This document shows, piece after piece, positions 24,322 through 33,228 of a stretch of DNA of 64,000 nucleotides (positions are counted from its first letter, which is position 1; every line of letters begins with the position of its first letter). Below the pieces are notes generated by a model. The model worked only from the letters and a program-made list of their open reading frames with translations, made no database searches and was not told the origin of the DNA. A program made the position numbers and the translations under genes. Source of the stretch: Dryocola sp051307055 (GTDB taxonomy: Bacteria > Pseudomonadota > Gammaproteobacteria > Enterobacterales > Enterobacteriaceae); the NCBI RefSeq assembly GCF_051307055.1, contig NZ_CP149994.1, positions 2,666,001 through 2,730,000 on the forward strand, in the 5' to 3' direction.

Positions 24322-25224
24322 ATGCTCGTACCACAAAACATACTGTCGCTACTGCATACGTTTGAATGTGCCGCGCTTCATTTGAGTTTTACCCGAGCGG
24401 CCAGCACGCTAAACCTCACCCAGGGTGCGGTCAGCCAGCGCATTCGACATCTCGAAGAGAGGCTGGGATTTCGACTTTTTATCCGCATGACGCGCAGGTT
24501 ACAGCTTACGGACGAAGGCGCCCGCCTGCTGAGCGTGCTGTCATCTTCCCTGAAGCGCATTGATGACGAAATTGAAGATATTCGCGTACAGGGGCTGCGC
24601 GGTACATTATCGGTTGGCCTGCCCCCGACCTTTTCGTTTATATGGTTGATGCCGCGCCTGGAGGAGTTCGCCCGGCGCTGGCCAAATCTGAACATTAACT
24701 TTCGCGTTCGCGCTGGACTGGTTGATTTCAACCACGAGCGCGTTGATGTAGCAATCTACTACGGCATGCAGAAATACCCTGACCTCTATTGCGAGCGCCT
24801 TGCCGATGAGTGGCTGGTACCCGTTTGTACGCCTGCCCTGAGTCATCAAATCAGCCGCGATAAAAAGTGGACAGATAAAATGCGCTTTATTCACGCTTCT
24901 GAATCCGTCGACTCACAGGATATCTTCTCAGAGTGGCGCGAATGGTGTTCAGCAACCAATATGGCACTCCCCGTTGAAGATAACTTTATGAGTTTCAATA
25001 ATTGCCATATGTCGATTGAAGCAGCCCTCACCGGCAGCGGTATTGCCATGGGGAGGAAACAGCTGGTTAAACACTATATCGCGGAGGGAAGATTAACCAC
25101 GCCGTTCAATATCGAGATCCCGGCTAAAAGAGGTTATGACTTAATCATGCCGCGTGAGAATCGTAACCGGCCTGGTGTGAAAGCGTTAACCGATTGGGTA
25201 CACAGTATCATCGGTGAAAGCTAA
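24322..25224 (+). CDS. LysR-type regulator (GcvA-like subgroup), divergent to the GH4 gene
   Basis: 300 aa from ATG 24322; the frame is open 28 codons upstream, but LLHTFECAALHLSFTRAAST is the true start of the LysR winged helix, so the internal ATG is preferred (AAAAGGAA further upstream). The helix-turn-helix continues with LNLTQGAVSQRIRHLEERLG. The ligand-binding domain has the GcvA-type VDVAIYYG motif. It probably regulates the divergent GH4 gene and itself. Effector unknown. Confidence 0.87.
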   Translation: MLVPQNILSLLHTFECAALHLSFTRAASTLNLTQGAVSQRIRHLEERLGFRLFIRMTRRLQLTDEGARLLSVLSSSLKRIDDEIEDIRVQGLRGTLSVGLPPTFSFIWLMPRLEEFARRWPNLNINFRVRAGLVDFNHERVDVAIYYGMQKYPDLYCERLADEWLVPVCTPALSHQISRDKKWTDKMRFIHASESVDSQDIFSEWREWCSATNMALPVEDNFMSFNNCHMSIEAALTGSGIAMGRKQLVKHYIAEGRLTTPFNIEIPAKRGYDLIMPRENRNRPGVKALTDWVHSIIGES

Positions 25225-25543
25225 ACGCAGAATTGCTGCTTAAATAACAGACAGATGTTTTGAACTAAATTCATATATGCTATGACTTTTATTTAACCAA
25301 CTTTTTTATTCAAAAAAAAGCGCTGTAAATCCGGCGGCTTAGCGCCTGGATAGATAATCTTTTAACACCAGATACATTATCTAACTTGTCGCCGTTTTAT
25401 TTACTCCAGACAATGATTCCGCAACAAAATACAGCTCAGACATTAACAAGAAGATAACCATAATAACGCAGTGATTTATTGTTAGCGGCAAATTTCCATC
25501 CCTGATGCAGGAAAACTTACCTTATAAGAGTTCAGGTGTCTTA
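25225..25543. other. Intergenic region upstream of the GMC oxidoreductase pair
   Basis: AT-rich, 319 bases. Near 25310-25350 the run AAAAAAAAGCGCT with AGCGCC further on could form a weak terminator for the LysR gene. No gene seen; the promoter of the GMC pair should lie here. Confidence 0.4.
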
Positions 25544-27094
25544 ATGAAAACGCAAGCAGAAACAGTTGTCATAGGAAGCGGTTTTGGCGGTGCAATCGCG
25601 GCAAAACGCCTTGCGGATGCCGGGCGCGATGTGCTGATGCTGGAAAGAGGCCCCTGGCGCGATACCGTGCCCAATCGCTCAATCAAAATGGCTAACCTTG
25701 CACCTTTGCCACAGGGAAAAAAAGCCTTCACGTATGGGTTAAGATCGCTCGGTTCGAATCGGCTGAAGAAATTTGCCCTGCTTAATAAAAAAGGCTTTAT
25801 TGAAGCATTTGTCGGTAAAGGTATAAATATTATCTGCTCGTCCAGCGTTGGCGGCGGCAGTCACGTCTATGCCGCTATGCTGGCAAAACCGTCTGACCCC
25901 GACTACTGGGCCAATCGCCACCCGCTCATTTCTAAAACCTCTATGGACACTTATTATGCCGAAATCATCGATCTTCTGCAGGCCAGACCTGTTAACGATG
26001 ACGATCGGGTTCCGAATAATATTGCCCAGACGCATTATGATGGCGCGTTATCAACACAGGGACTGGCGAATCCCTTTATCGGTATGCTGCTGCCCAATAA
26101 ACCTGGCACCACCGCAAAAGTTGTTGACGCTCATGGCGTAGAGCGATGGGAATGCGAATATGAAAATAACAGTATTCTCGGCTCTCCTTCAGGCGCTAAA
26201 ACAACGCTCGATTATTCAGTTGTCTGGCCAGCGATGCGCAACGGTTTGGTTGTTCGTGATATGTGTGAAGTCACGGCAATTCATAAATTGCCAACTAACG
26301 ATGCTGACGGCATGCGCTATGAAATTCGCTATCGCAATCATCATAAAAATAAAAATGAAAGCGTGCGCGCCGGACACGTGATTTTAGCCGCAGGTTGCTT
26401 AAACACGGTCCGTCTGCTGATGCACAGCTGTAACGCCGACGCAGGCCTCGAAGGCATGCCGCGACTGGGTTTAAGCTTTGGCACTAATGGCGGCTACTTT
26501 GGTTTCTGGAAAGAAAACAGCGCTCGCGACCTCTCAAAAGGCCTTCCCCTGTGCGGTCCATTCCGGGCGGCAAATTCCACCAGCAAATCCGTTCAGGTTT
26601 TGCGCGCCGCAATCCAGGGGCTGGATGAAATCCCTTTCCCCGCCTTCCTCAAAAAATGGTTTCGCAAAAATTCACTTATCGTTGCCCTGGGCAAAGACAA
26701 CAACAACGGCGTGATGACGATGAAACGCGGAAAATTTACCGTGGTTTATAACAAATCGGACAGTCACGTCTATCAGGAAATCGAAAACGAAGTCAGGGAG
26801 ATAAAAAGCAGGACCGGAACTAAAATCTACTCCCCCGCCGCACCGGTCACCGTGCAGCCTCTTGGGGGAGCCTGCCTGGGGACATCTAATCTGGACGGCG
26901 TCATCGGCGCCAATGGCGAAGTGTTTGACAATCCGGGTCTGTATATCGCCGATGCGGCCGCGCTGCCTGAGTCGCCAGGCAGGCCGCCCAGTCTGACCAT
27001 TGCCGTCTGGGCAGCTAACGTTGCCGACAGATTGCTCGAAACGCTTCAGCAGGAGGCTTTGCAGCAGCCCGCTTCTGCGCCACGCTCCTGTTGA
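25544..27094 (+). CDS. GMC-family FAD oxidoreductase (cholesterol-oxidase-like), copy 1
   Basis: 516 aa from ATG 25544; the 13 upstream codons of the open frame lack a ribosome binding site. FAD-binding motif VVIGSGFGGAIAAKRLADAG at residues 7-26, a second FAD contact SSSVGGGSHVYAAML at about 105-119, a substrate-binding middle domain, and the C-terminal FAD segment ADAAALPESPGRPPSLTIAV. The absence of a signal peptide suggests a cytoplasmic enzyme. Members oxidise alcohols, including sterols, using FAD. It is a close paralogue of the next gene. The usual GMC catalytic His near the C-terminus is not obvious. Substrate unknown. Confidence 0.85.
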   Translation: MKTQAETVVIGSGFGGAIAAKRLADAGRDVLMLERGPWRDTVPNRSIKMANLAPLPQGKKAFTYGLRSLGSNRLKKFALLNKKGFIEAFVGKGINIICSSSVGGGSHVYAAMLAKPSDPDYWANRHPLISKTSMDTYYAEIIDLLQARPVNDDDRVPNNIAQTHYDGALSTQGLANPFIGMLLPNKPGTTAKVVDAHGVERWECEYENNSILGSPSGAKTTLDYSVVWPAMRNGLVVRDMCEVTAIHKLPTNDADGMRYEIRYRNHHKNKNESVRAGHVILAAGCLNTVRLLMHSCNADAGLEGMPRLGLSFGTNGGYFGFWKENSARDLSKGLPLCGPFRAANSTSKSVQVLRAAIQGLDEIPFPAFLKKWFRKNSLIVALGKDNNNGVMTMKRGKFTVVYNKSDSHVYQEIENEVREIKSRTGTKIYSPAAPVTVQPLGGACLGTSNLDGVIGANGEVFDNPGLYIADAAALPESPGRPPSLTIAVWAANVADRLLETLQQEALQQPASAPRSC

Positions 27095-27221
27095 TTCCGC
27101 ATAGCGCGTGCATCTTCTCCGAACGGAGCGGCCGGTTGAGCCTGCCGCTCCCTCCTTCCCACCTTCCCACCCGGATTTCAGCCCAACAGCGCCACGGTGG
27201 GATCAGTTACAAGGCAGGTCA

Positions 27222-28763
27222 ATGACAAAGCAAGTTGAAGTATTGATTATTGGCAGTGGTTTCGGCGGCGCTATTGCTGCACGACGCCTGGCCGCTGCGG
27301 GTCGCGATGTCCTTATGCTGGAGCGCGGTCCATGGCGTGATACTGTTCCAAACCGTTCAATCGGACTTAAAAACCTCGTCCCGCTTCCGCAGGGAAGTAA
27401 GGCCTTTACGCATGGTCTGAGAACGGTAGGTTCGCACCTGTTCAGGAAGACGCTCACACTGAATAAAAAAGGCTTCATAGAAGCCTACGCGGGTAAGGGA
27501 ATCAACATTATCTGCTCGTCGGGCGTGGGAGGCGGAAGCCATGTTTATGCCGGTTTTCTGGACAGGCCGCTGGTAGCAAATTACTGGGATAACCATCACC
27601 CGGAGATCGACCAGAAAAAAATGGAGCGCTACTATGACGAAATCATTAATGCCTTTAATGCCCGTCCATTAACCGCAGCCGATAAAGCGCCAAACCGTAT
27701 TGAGGAGGCAAATTATAACGGCTTATTCACCTCGCTCGGCGACCCGGCAATTGGCATGCTGGTCCCTGAAAAACCTGGTTACCCGGTCAAAATAACAGAC
27801 AGCAATGGCATCGAGCGCTGGGAGTGCGACATGAAAAATAACAGCTTCCTGGGTTCACCTTCCGGGGCAAAAACCACTCTCGATTTCACCTTTATCTGGC
27901 CCGCGATAAAACAAGGGCTGGTTGTGCAGGAGATGTGTGAAGCCCTGTCGATCCAAAAGTTAGAGCCGCAGACGGACAGCGCTATGCGCTACGAAGTGCA
28001 GTATCAGAATCATCGCAGCGGTAAGGTTGAATCTGTACAAGCTGAGCATGTAATTCTGGCCGCAGGGGCGTTGAATACCCTGCGATTACTTATGCGTAGT
28101 CGCGATTCTGCAGGCGGCCTCTCAGGTATGCCACGGCTTGGCCTTAAATTCAGCGGCAATGGCGACTTCTTCGGCGTCTGGAAAGAGAACAGCACAGCCG
28201 ATCTGTCGAAAGGCATGCCTATCGCCTCGCCTTTCCGCTTAAAGGATTCCACGAACGATCGCGTTATTGTCTTACGGGCCAGTATTCAGGGCCTGGACGA
28301 TGTACCGATGCCGTCATTCATTAAGCGCTGGCTACGTAAACAGTCCGTCATTATCGCCTTCGGCGGCGATGAAAGTAACGGCTCAGTAACAACCCGGGGC
28401 GGTAAGTTTAAAATCAGCTATGACAAGAATGAAAACAGCATCTATGCGGACATTGATGATGAACTAAAAAACATTAAGGCCAGGACCGGGACGAAAATCT
28501 ATGCGCCGCGCAATCCGGTGACCGTCCATCCTATGGGAGGGGCATGTCTGGGTAGCTCCGCTACGGATGGCGTCGTGGACGCGGGTGGTGAGGTATTCGA
28601 TCATCCAGGCTTGTACGTTGCCGACGCAGCCGCTCTTCCTGCCTCGCCGGGCGGCGCGCCAAGCCTGACGATTGCCGCCTGGTCAGCCAATGTCGCAGAC
28701 AGGTTAATTGAAAAACTGGAAAAGCGCGATTCCGCTGATGCAGAACGACAGGCGGTGGCCTAG
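27222..28763 (+). CDS. GMC-family FAD oxidoreductase, copy 2 (tandem paralogue)
   Basis: 513 aa from ATG 27222 (AAGGCAGG upstream; earlier codons of the frame are low-complexity and proline-rich). Domains and motifs match copy 1 in order: IIGSGFGGAIAARRLAAAG, CSSGVGGGSHVYAG, WKENSTADLSKGMP, and ADAAALPASPGGAPSLTIAA. The two proteins agree along their whole length, so they come from a tandem duplication. A GC-rich hairpin at 27125-27151 lies in the 127-base gap between them and may reduce read-through. Two paralogues may form a heteromer or act on different substrates. Confidence 0.85.
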   Translation: MTKQVEVLIIGSGFGGAIAARRLAAAGRDVLMLERGPWRDTVPNRSIGLKNLVPLPQGSKAFTHGLRTVGSHLFRKTLTLNKKGFIEAYAGKGINIICSSGVGGGSHVYAGFLDRPLVANYWDNHHPEIDQKKMERYYDEIINAFNARPLTAADKAPNRIEEANYNGLFTSLGDPAIGMLVPEKPGYPVKITDSNGIERWECDMKNNSFLGSPSGAKTTLDFTFIWPAIKQGLVVQEMCEALSIQKLEPQTDSAMRYEVQYQNHRSGKVESVQAEHVILAAGALNTLRLLMRSRDSAGGLSGMPRLGLKFSGNGDFFGVWKENSTADLSKGMPIASPFRLKDSTNDRVIVLRASIQGLDDVPMPSFIKRWLRKQSVIIAFGGDESNGSVTTRGGKFKISYDKNENSIYADIDDELKNIKARTGTKIYAPRNPVTVHPMGGACLGSSATDGVVDAGGEVFDHPGLYVADAAALPASPGGAPSLTIAAWSANVADRLIEKLEKRDSADAERQAVA

Positions 28764-28771
28764 CAATAAAC

Positions 28772-28808
28772 AAGCCCGCAGTATGGAGCCAGTCCAGGAT
28801 GCGGGCTT
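28772..28808. terminator. Bidirectional terminator between convergent genes
   Basis: AAGCCCGCA / TGCGGGCTT, 9-base stem with a 19-base loop between the GMC gene (plus) and the MFS gene (minus). Confidence 0.65.
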
Positions 28809-28811
28809 AAT

Positions 28812-30008
28812 TTAGTTTTTCGTGGATAAATCGCGACGCCCCAGAATAAGCGCCAGAAACGCCAGACCTACCGGCACCAGCGAGCCCCATAAAACCGCAT
28901 TCCAGCCGTAGAGATTGAGCAGCGCGCCTGACGAAAAAGAGCCGACTATCATCACGCCAAACACCACAAAATCATTCAGGGACTGGACCTGCGTTTTCTC
29001 TTCAGGCCGGTGGTAATCGATGATCCTGGCCGACGCCCCGATAAAACCAAAATTCCAGCCAAGCCCCAGCAATATCAACGACAGCCAGTAATGATGGATC
29101 TCCGTTCCGCTTAATCCGGCAATGACTGAACCTGCGGTAATCAGCAGCCCTGCGGCCGCAACGCGCATCGCGCCAAAACGATTGATGAGCTTGCCGGTAA
29201 AAAACCCAGGCCCGTACATGGCAATCACATGCCACTGGATGCCGAGGTTTGAGGCCTCCTGGGAAATGCCGTGCATGTGCATAGACAATGGCGCGGCGGT
29301 CATCAGGAAATTCATCACCATATAGGTCACCGCCCCGCTGAATACGGTTCTGGCAAAGCCTGGCTGCCGAATGATTTCGTGCAGAGGACGACCTCCGGAT
29401 TTAGCCGCCGTTGCAGGCTCCGCAGGCGTCACGCCCTTGAGGATGAAAGCCGCAATCACCGCTACCAGCGCCTGAGCAATAAACGTGATGGCAAAGGTAT
29501 GGGGCGGCCAGAGATTCATTGTTCCGGTAACCAGCATCGGGCCGATGACGCCTGCTGCCACGCCCCCTCCCATCACCAGCGACAACGCCCGGGCGCGGCG
29601 CTCATGAGATACCCCATCCGTTGCTGCAAAGCGGAAACTGAGCGCAACGGCCGCATAGGCCCCGCCCAGAAACGCGGCAAAGCAGAAGAACGCAAACGAG
29701 CCAATAACGACCGCCAGTGCAGCCGTCAGGCCCGTAATCACCCCTGCCCCGGTCCCGGTCATGAACGCGGCTTTTCGCCCTCGTTTTTTAGCCAGAGCGC
29801 CGAAAGGCAGGATCGAAGCCGCCATCCCCAGCACAAACATGGTGATGGGCAGCGTTGAGAGCGACGCACTGGGAGCGATGGCATTGCCGACGATGGCCCC
29901 GGTGGCATAGAAAACGACCGAGTTCGCCCCGGCTAGCGCCTGAGCAGCCGCCAGACGGATAATATTGTTATGTTGTTCGGGTACTGAGAGAAGATGTTCT
30001 GTGGTCAT
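28812..30008 (-). CDS. MFS transporter, 12 TM
   Basis: 398 aa, 12 hydrophobic segments. GALAKKRGRKAAFMTGTGAG between TM2 and TM3 is the MFS signature loop. Similar in general type to the YajR/YfcJ-like drug and metabolite exporters. Convergent with the GMC oxidoreductase pair, so a shared substrate is possible but not required. No ligand can be named. Confidence 0.82.
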   Translation of the reverse strand: MTTEHLLSVPEQHNNIIRLAAAQALAGANSVVFYATGAIVGNAIAPSASLSTLPITMFVLGMAASILPFGALAKKRGRKAAFMTGTGAGVITGLTAALAVVIGSFAFFCFAAFLGGAYAAVALSFRFAATDGVSHERRARALSLVMGGGVAAGVIGPMLVTGTMNLWPPHTFAITFIAQALVAVIAAFILKGVTPAEPATAAKSGGRPLHEIIRQPGFARTVFSGAVTYMVMNFLMTAAPLSMHMHGISQEASNLGIQWHVIAMYGPGFFTGKLINRFGAMRVAAAGLLITAGSVIAGLSGTEIHHYWLSLILLGLGWNFGFIGASARIIDYHRPEEKTQVQSLNDFVVFGVMIVGSFSSGALLNLYGWNAVLWGSLVPVGLAFLALILGRRDLSTKN

Positions 30009-30181
30009 CTGATGCGCTATCCTGGTTCATTTGCAGGCGATCGATAAAATTTGTGGATTCATGAAACGACTAAATCGCCCTCAATAACCCTATTCTGGGC
30101 CAGGAACCCCCTGTTGGGAGATAAGTTTATCACTCCGGAATGAATCCTCTCAAAATCGCTGATGCTTCCCTTTCCGCCCCT

Positions 30182-30469
30182 CTAACATTTCACGCTTAGC
30201 AGGGAATCTAATTTAACAAATACATGTTCAACGACCGAAAATATGTCTGAAGCCATCCCCTGACCTCGTAATTGAGAGCTCAACCAGCCGATCTCTTCTT
30301 GCACAGCAGAATCAAAAGCACTATTTTCCGCAGCCTTCTTTAGCCAACAGTAAATAAATACATTCTCTTCGACTTTATTCAGACAGCGCCGTTCGCGACT
30401 ATACATTTTTACCGCAACCAGGAGGCAGTAGTAGAAATGATGCACACGTTTAATGCGGTGAACGTCCAC
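30182..30469 (-). CDS. Unrecognised small protein, 95 aa, directly after ridA
   Basis: GTG at 30469 is preceded by a perfect AGGAGG at the right distance, 16 bases after the ridA stop. I do not recognise the protein. It has a hydrophobic aromatic patch near the N-terminus (HFYYCLLVAV), an aromatic stretch FIYCWLKK and a C-terminal helix-like region (SDIFSVVEHVFVKLDSLL). No membrane segment is convincing. The longer frame (ATG-less, into ridA) is rejected because of the Shine-Dalgarno sequence at the GTG. Probably co-transcribed with ridA. Confidence 0.5.
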   Translation of the reverse strand: MDVHRIKRVHHFYYCLLVAVKMYSRERRCLNKVEENVFIYCWLKKAAENSAFDSAVQEEIGWLSSQLRGQGMASDIFSVVEHVFVKLDSLLSVKC

Positions 30470-30485
30470 CCTGCCTCCTGTCTGG

Positions 30486-30872
30486 TTATTTTTTAATGTA
30501 CGCGATGGCTTCGATTTCAACTAAAGCATCTTTAGGCAGCTTGCCTGCCTGAATGCATGAGCGTGCCGGGGCCCCCGCTGAGCCGAAAAACTCGGTATAA
30601 ACTTCATTAAACGCGGCGAAATCTTCCATCCTGGCCAGGAAGCAGGTAGTTTTCAGCACGCTATCCAGCGCAGCGCCAGACTTTTCGAGCACGGCTTGCA
30701 CATTCAACAGCGACTGGCGAGTCTGCTCTTTCACGCCGCCCTCCGGGAAAGCCATGGTTGCCGGATCAAGCGGCAACTGTCCGGAGGTCATTACCAAATC
30801 TCCGAAAGAGACGCCCTGAGAATAAGGTCCAATAGCCGCGGGCGCTGACTCAGTATTAATAATGTTTTTCAT
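30486..30872 (-). CDS. RidA-family 2-iminopropanoate/2-aminoacrylate deaminase
   Basis: 128 aa from ATG 30872 with AAGGAG four bases upstream. Conserved RidA residues are seen: the N-terminal APAAIGPYSQGV, SGQLPLDPATM, the catalytic Arg in APARSCIQAGKLP and Glu in VEIEAIAYI. RidA proteins hydrolyse reactive enamine/imine intermediates made by PLP enzymes. A PLP-type cystathionine beta-lyase and an aminotransferase are close by on the same strand, and the lyase can release 2-aminoacrylate, so a local detoxifying role fits. It is a second RidA besides the housekeeping one expected near pyrBI. Confidence 0.9.
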   Translation of the reverse strand: MKNIINTESAPAAIGPYSQGVSFGDLVMTSGQLPLDPATMAFPEGGVKEQTRQSLLNVQAVLEKSGAALDSVLKTTCFLARMEDFAAFNEVYTEFFGSAGAPARSCIQAGKLPKDALVEIEAIAYIKK

Positions 30873-30946
30873 TTTTTCTCCTTGCAAGAAATAGCGTAGC
30901 CTGAGAATTTATCGCAATAAATTCCCTGACTGGGTGAAATGTGCGA

Positions 30947-31867
30947 TTACGTAATCTGGATATCAGGCAACAGACGCATGCAGCGCTGTTTAATAAACTG
31001 AATAAAGTCGCGCACATAGTCTTTATCCATATTATCGGTTAGCGATGCGAGCCATATTTCCGACATGAGCTTATCTTTCGTAATCGACCTGGCCGTAACA
31101 TAGTTTTTATCGAGATATTCCGACACTGCCCAGATGGGTAACGCGGCAATGCCCCGCTGGCTGGCAACCTGCTGAACAATTCCCATGGTGAGTTCCGTAG
31201 TTTTTCGCCGTACCGGAATGCCGGCAGGTTTGAGGATCTTACGGCACAGGTCGATTCGCTCCTCCGGCACGGCATAGGTTATGAGCGACTCTCCGTAAAA
31301 ATCCTCCGCTTCCAGCCATGGCTTTTGCGCCAAAGGATGTTCGTTGGGCAAAATGGCCACCATTTCATATTTGAACAACGGGCTATAGCTGACCATTTCC
31401 GTTTGTTCAGTTTCATCAACGATGGCAACATCCGCCCTGTTCTGCAGCAGCAAGCCTACCGGATCCGGCTGGAAGCCTGGCAGAATATCGATTTCAACCT
31501 CGGCCCATTTTTTGCGGAACTCATCCATCACCGGCAATAACCAGCCATAGCACGTATGACACTCAAGCGTCACCCTCAGCTCACCCCGTTTGCCGCTGGC
31601 AAACTTATAGAGATCGCGATCGGCCTCCTCCATTGCATTCAGCACCGTTTCGGCCAGATGCAATAAACGCTCCCCGGCATGGGTAAACTGTACCGGCGAG
31701 GTTTTGCGCACAAATAGCGAAACGCCGTAATGGTCTTCCAGCTGTTTAATCTGGTGCGATAACGCCGACTGCGTCAGCTGCAAAGCAGCTGCCGCACGCG
31801 TGAGATTGCCCGTTTTGCGCAATGTGAGAAGCGTGTGTAAATGCTTAAGGTCAATCGGGATATCCAT
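30947..31867 (-). CDS. MetR-like LysR regulator
   Basis: 306 aa. The winged helix resembles MetR: LKHLHTLLTLRKTGNLTRAA then LQLTQSALSHQIKQLEDHYG, SLFVRKTSPVQFT and the effector-domain residues ECHTCYGWLLPVMDEF. MetR responds to homocysteine and controls methionine-synthesis genes. It lies 76 bases downstream of, and on the same strand as, the cystathionine beta-lyase gene, so a homocysteine- or cysteine-related signal is likely. The authentic metR is normally beside metE, so this is a paralogue. Operator not identified. Confidence 0.85.
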   Translation of the reverse strand: MDIPIDLKHLHTLLTLRKTGNLTRAAAALQLTQSALSHQIKQLEDHYGVSLFVRKTSPVQFTHAGERLLHLAETVLNAMEEADRDLYKFASGKRGELRVTLECHTCYGWLLPVMDEFRKKWAEVEIDILPGFQPDPVGLLLQNRADVAIVDETEQTEMVSYSPLFKYEMVAILPNEHPLAQKPWLEAEDFYGESLITYAVPEERIDLCRKILKPAGIPVRRKTTELTMGIVQQVASQRGIAALPIWAVSEYLDKNYVTARSITKDKLMSEIWLASLTDNMDKDYVRDFIQFIKQRCMRLLPDIQIT

Positions 31868-31943
31868 TACTGCATCCGTAAATCAGAATGTTTTCATCGC
31901 GTGAGTATAACAAGCGCCAGCGCGGCTGGCGCCCCATAGGGTG

Positions 31944-33149
31944 TTATGCCTTCAGATGACGAAGCGCCTGATCCAAATCCTTCACTAAATCCACCGGATC
32001 TTCTAAGCCAATCTGCAAACGGAAGGATTGCCCTTCATACGGCCAGTGATATTCCGGGCGATCTTTGCGCGGGTTAAACGGAATCGCCAGGCTTTCAAAA
32101 CCGCCCCAGGAGAAACCGATGCCGAAATATTCCAGGCTATCAATAAAATTCTCGACGGACTCTTTTGAATAGTGCGGTTTTAGCACCACGCTGAATAACC
32201 CGCTTGAGCCGGTGAAGTCACGTTTCCAGATTTCATGACCCGGGCAGGAAGGCAACGCCGGATGCAGCACCTGTTCAACCTCGTCACGTTCTGCAAACCA
32301 TTTTGCAATTTTAAGCGCTGAGGCCTGATGACGTTCAAGACGCAGGGACATCGTGCGCAGGCCGCGCTGTGCCAGATAAACGTCGTCCGGCGCGGCATGC
32401 AGGCCAAAGAGATAGACGAAGCGACGGATCGCCAGCCATGTCTCCTTGTTGGCGGTAATTAGCCCCATCTGCGCGTCAGAATGGCCGACGATGTACTTGG
32501 TTGCTGCGTGTACTGAAACATCTGCACCGTGGTCAAAGGCTTTGAAAAACAGCGGCGTAGCCCAAGTGTTATCAACAATCACTTTCGCATTGCGCGCATG
32601 TGCGGCCCGGGAAATAGCGGGAATATCCTGCATATCAAAGGTTTGCGAACCAGGGGATTCCGTAAACACGACGGTGGTGTTTTCCCTGAACAGATCAACA
32701 ATGCCGTCGCCAATAGTCGGATCGAAGAAGGTTGCCGACACGCCCATTTTCGCCAGCACATTATTAACGAAACCGCGCGTCGGGCCGTAAACGCTGCTGC
32801 TGACCAGAATATGATCGCCACTTTTCACCAGCGCCAGTAGCGCGCTGGTACAGGCGGCAAGGCCCGTTGGAACTAATAAAGAACGGTAACCGCCTTCCAG
32901 TTCCGCCAACGCCTTTTGCACGGCAAAGGTGATCGGGGTGCCAAAGCGGCCGTAGTACATCACCTCATCTTCGGCATCCTCAAACAGCGCCTGGTGGCGT
33001 TCGCTCAATTCTTTGCAGTTTTTGAAAATGACCGTGGAGGCATGATAAACCGGTGGGTTAACCACTCCCCCGAAGACCTCAGGATCAAACGGACCATGAC
33101 AAAGATAGGTTTCAGGGGACACCTGGTTATCAAAACTGTGACTGGACAT
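31944..33149 (-). CDS. Cystathionine beta-lyase / Cys-Met metabolism PLP enzyme
   Basis: 401 aa fold-type I PLP enzyme with the PLP lysine Lys218 in SVHAATKYIVGHSDAQMG, Tyr/Arg of YYGRFGTP that bind the phosphate of the neighbouring subunit, and the late WGGFESLAIP substrate loop. These residues follow the cystathionine beta-lyase (MetC) pattern, giving homocysteine, pyruvate and ammonia from cystathionine; many also act as cysteine desulfhydrases or C-S lyases. The genomic context (MetR-like regulator, RidA, aminotransferase, serine-type permease) suggests a catabolic C-S lyase rather than the housekeeping metC. Confidence 0.88.
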   Translation of the reverse strand: MSSHSFDNQVSPETYLCHGPFDPEVFGGVVNPPVYHASTVIFKNCKELSERHQALFEDAEDEVMYYGRFGTPITFAVQKALAELEGGYRSLLVPTGLAACTSALLALVKSGDHILVSSSVYGPTRGFVNNVLAKMGVSATFFDPTIGDGIVDLFRENTTVVFTESPGSQTFDMQDIPAISRAAHARNAKVIVDNTWATPLFFKAFDHGADVSVHAATKYIVGHSDAQMGLITANKETWLAIRRFVYLFGLHAAPDDVYLAQRGLRTMSLRLERHQASALKIAKWFAERDEVEQVLHPALPSCPGHEIWKRDFTGSSGLFSVVLKPHYSKESVENFIDSLEYFGIGFSWGGFESLAIPFNPRKDRPEYHWPYEGQSFRLQIGLEDPVDLVKDLDQALRHLKA

Positions 33150-33228
33150 GCTTACCTTCCTCTTTTTACAACGCTTACTGATTTGTTTTCGACCGATGCT
33201 CCCGCCCTGTTGCGGATTGCGAGGGCAA

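Noticed and set aside
29271..29858. 195-aa plus-strand frame inside the MFS gene
   Set aside because: His/Arg-rich shadow translation of a transporter gene on the other strand.
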